Assembly: GCA_021731205.1 (NCBI GenBank)
Contig: JAKFXV010000165.1
Location: 1 to 6,592, forward strand
DNA from: Nocardioides sp.
GTDB lineage: Bacteria; Actinomycetota; Actinomycetes; Propionibacteriales; Nocardioidaceae
Reading direction: 5' to 3'
DNA length: 6,592 nucleotides
Both the position numbers and the translations under genes were made by a program. This document shows positions 6,189-6,592 of the stretch, piece by piece (within the stretch, counting starts at the first letter, position 1; each line of letters starts with the position of its first letter). The notes beneath the pieces were generated by a model, which was given only the letters and a program-made list of their open reading frames with translations, searched no databases and had not been told where the DNA came from.

Positions 6189-6592
6189 ATGCCCAGTGTG
6201 CTGGTGATCGAAGACGACGACGCGATTCGCGCCGCGCTACGCCGCGGGCTGACCGATCGCGGCCACGCCGTGGCAGTGGCCGCCACGGGTTTCACCGGCC
6301 TTGAGCACGCCCTGCGCGACACCCCGCAGGTGGTCCTGCTCGACCTGGGCCTCCCCGATATCGACGGGCTCACCGTGATCTCCATGATCCGGGCCACCAG
6401 CGACGTCCCGATCATCGTCATCACCGCCCAAGACGATGACCCGACCATGGTGCGCGCCCTCGACTCCGGTGCCGACGACTATGTCGTGAAGCCGTTCGGC
6501 ACCGATCAGGTCGCTGCCCGGATCCGAGCCGTGCTTCGCCGAGGCGGGCAGAGTCTGCCTGGCTCCGAACCCATCCAGATCGGCCAGCTGGC
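6189..6592 (+). CDS. Response regulator, probably OmpR/PhoB type, N-terminal part only
   Basis: The visible 134 codons cover a complete receiver domain and the first residues of the output domain. The product begins MPSVLVIEDDDA, with the acidic pocket E8/D9/D10, the phospho-acceptor D52 in VVLLDLGLPDIDG, the switch Thr T79 in VITA and the conserved Lys K101 in VVKPFG. After a short linker, EPIQIGQL (about 127-134) resembles the opening strand of the OmpR/PhoB winged-helix domain, the basis for the subgroup call; the recognition helix is beyond the window. It would be phosphorylated by a membrane sensor kinase, usually encoded directly downstream, which is not visible. It is divergent from the membrane protein/dinG pair with 40 bases between starts, so phosphorylated regulator could control that pair. 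The start is supported by the leaderless spacing of TACCGT; no better upstream start exists. Confidence 0.9.
   Translation, partial: MPSVLVIEDDDAIRAALRRGLTDRGHAVAVAATGFTGLEHALRDTPQVVLLDLGLPDIDGLTVISMIRATSDVPIIVITAQDDDPTMVRALDSGADDYVVKPFGTDQVAARIRAVLRRGGQSLPGSEPIQIGQL

Noticed and set aside
6149..6448. N-terminal extension of the membrane protein up to position 6448 or 6190
   Set aside because: The extension is antisense to the response-regulator receiver domain and adds no signal; the helix begins naturally after ATG 6148. The ATG at 6190 remains a minor alternative.

Overview
The window is GC-rich, gene-dense bacterial DNA with tight ATGA/GTGA gene overlaps, GTG start codons and one probable leaderless gene. 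These traits, and a DinG-type helicase of the length common in actinobacteria, point to a high-GC Actinomycetota. I cannot place it to genus, and I see no integrase, transposase, tRNA, CRISPR array or compositional break.

Region 1 (1-2610, minus strand) is one apparent operon read right to left: a GntR/FCD-type repressor, a two-domain ATPase of the BMP-type (nucleoside/simple-sugar) ABC importer class, and the first ~101 codons of the matching permease, which leaves the window at position 1. Each pair overlaps by ATGA, so the regulator and transporter parts are probably translated as a coupled unit. The solute-binding protein and second permease are not in view. Region 2 (2611-2812) is a 202-bp divergent intergenic region with the palindrome TGTATACA and further TGTAT half-sites, a plausible binding site for the repressor. 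Region 3 (2813-3460, plus) is a small alpha/beta-hydrolase transcribed away from the repressor.

Region 4 (3462-6148, minus) holds dinG (XPD-like iron-sulfur helicase) and, upstream of it, a 208-residue single-pass membrane protein with a Pro/Lys-rich stalk and an unrecognised extracytoplasmic domain. The two overlap by GTGA, and dinG lacks its own Shine-Dalgarno, so its translation may depend on the membrane-protein gene. The hydrolase and dinG stop codons face each other one base apart, within overlapping palindromes. Region 5 (6189-6592, plus) is the receiver domain of an OmpR-type response regulator, cut off at the window end. Its start sits exactly where a leaderless transcript from a TANNNT box would begin.

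Most of the window is conventional. The parts deserving a second look are the coupling of a DNA-repair helicase to an unknown membrane protein, the overlapping divergent promoters at 6149-6188, the repressor/operator architecture at 2611-2812 with the linked hydrolase, and that hydrolase's non-canonical catalytic acid. I see no clear evidence of a wholly new system.
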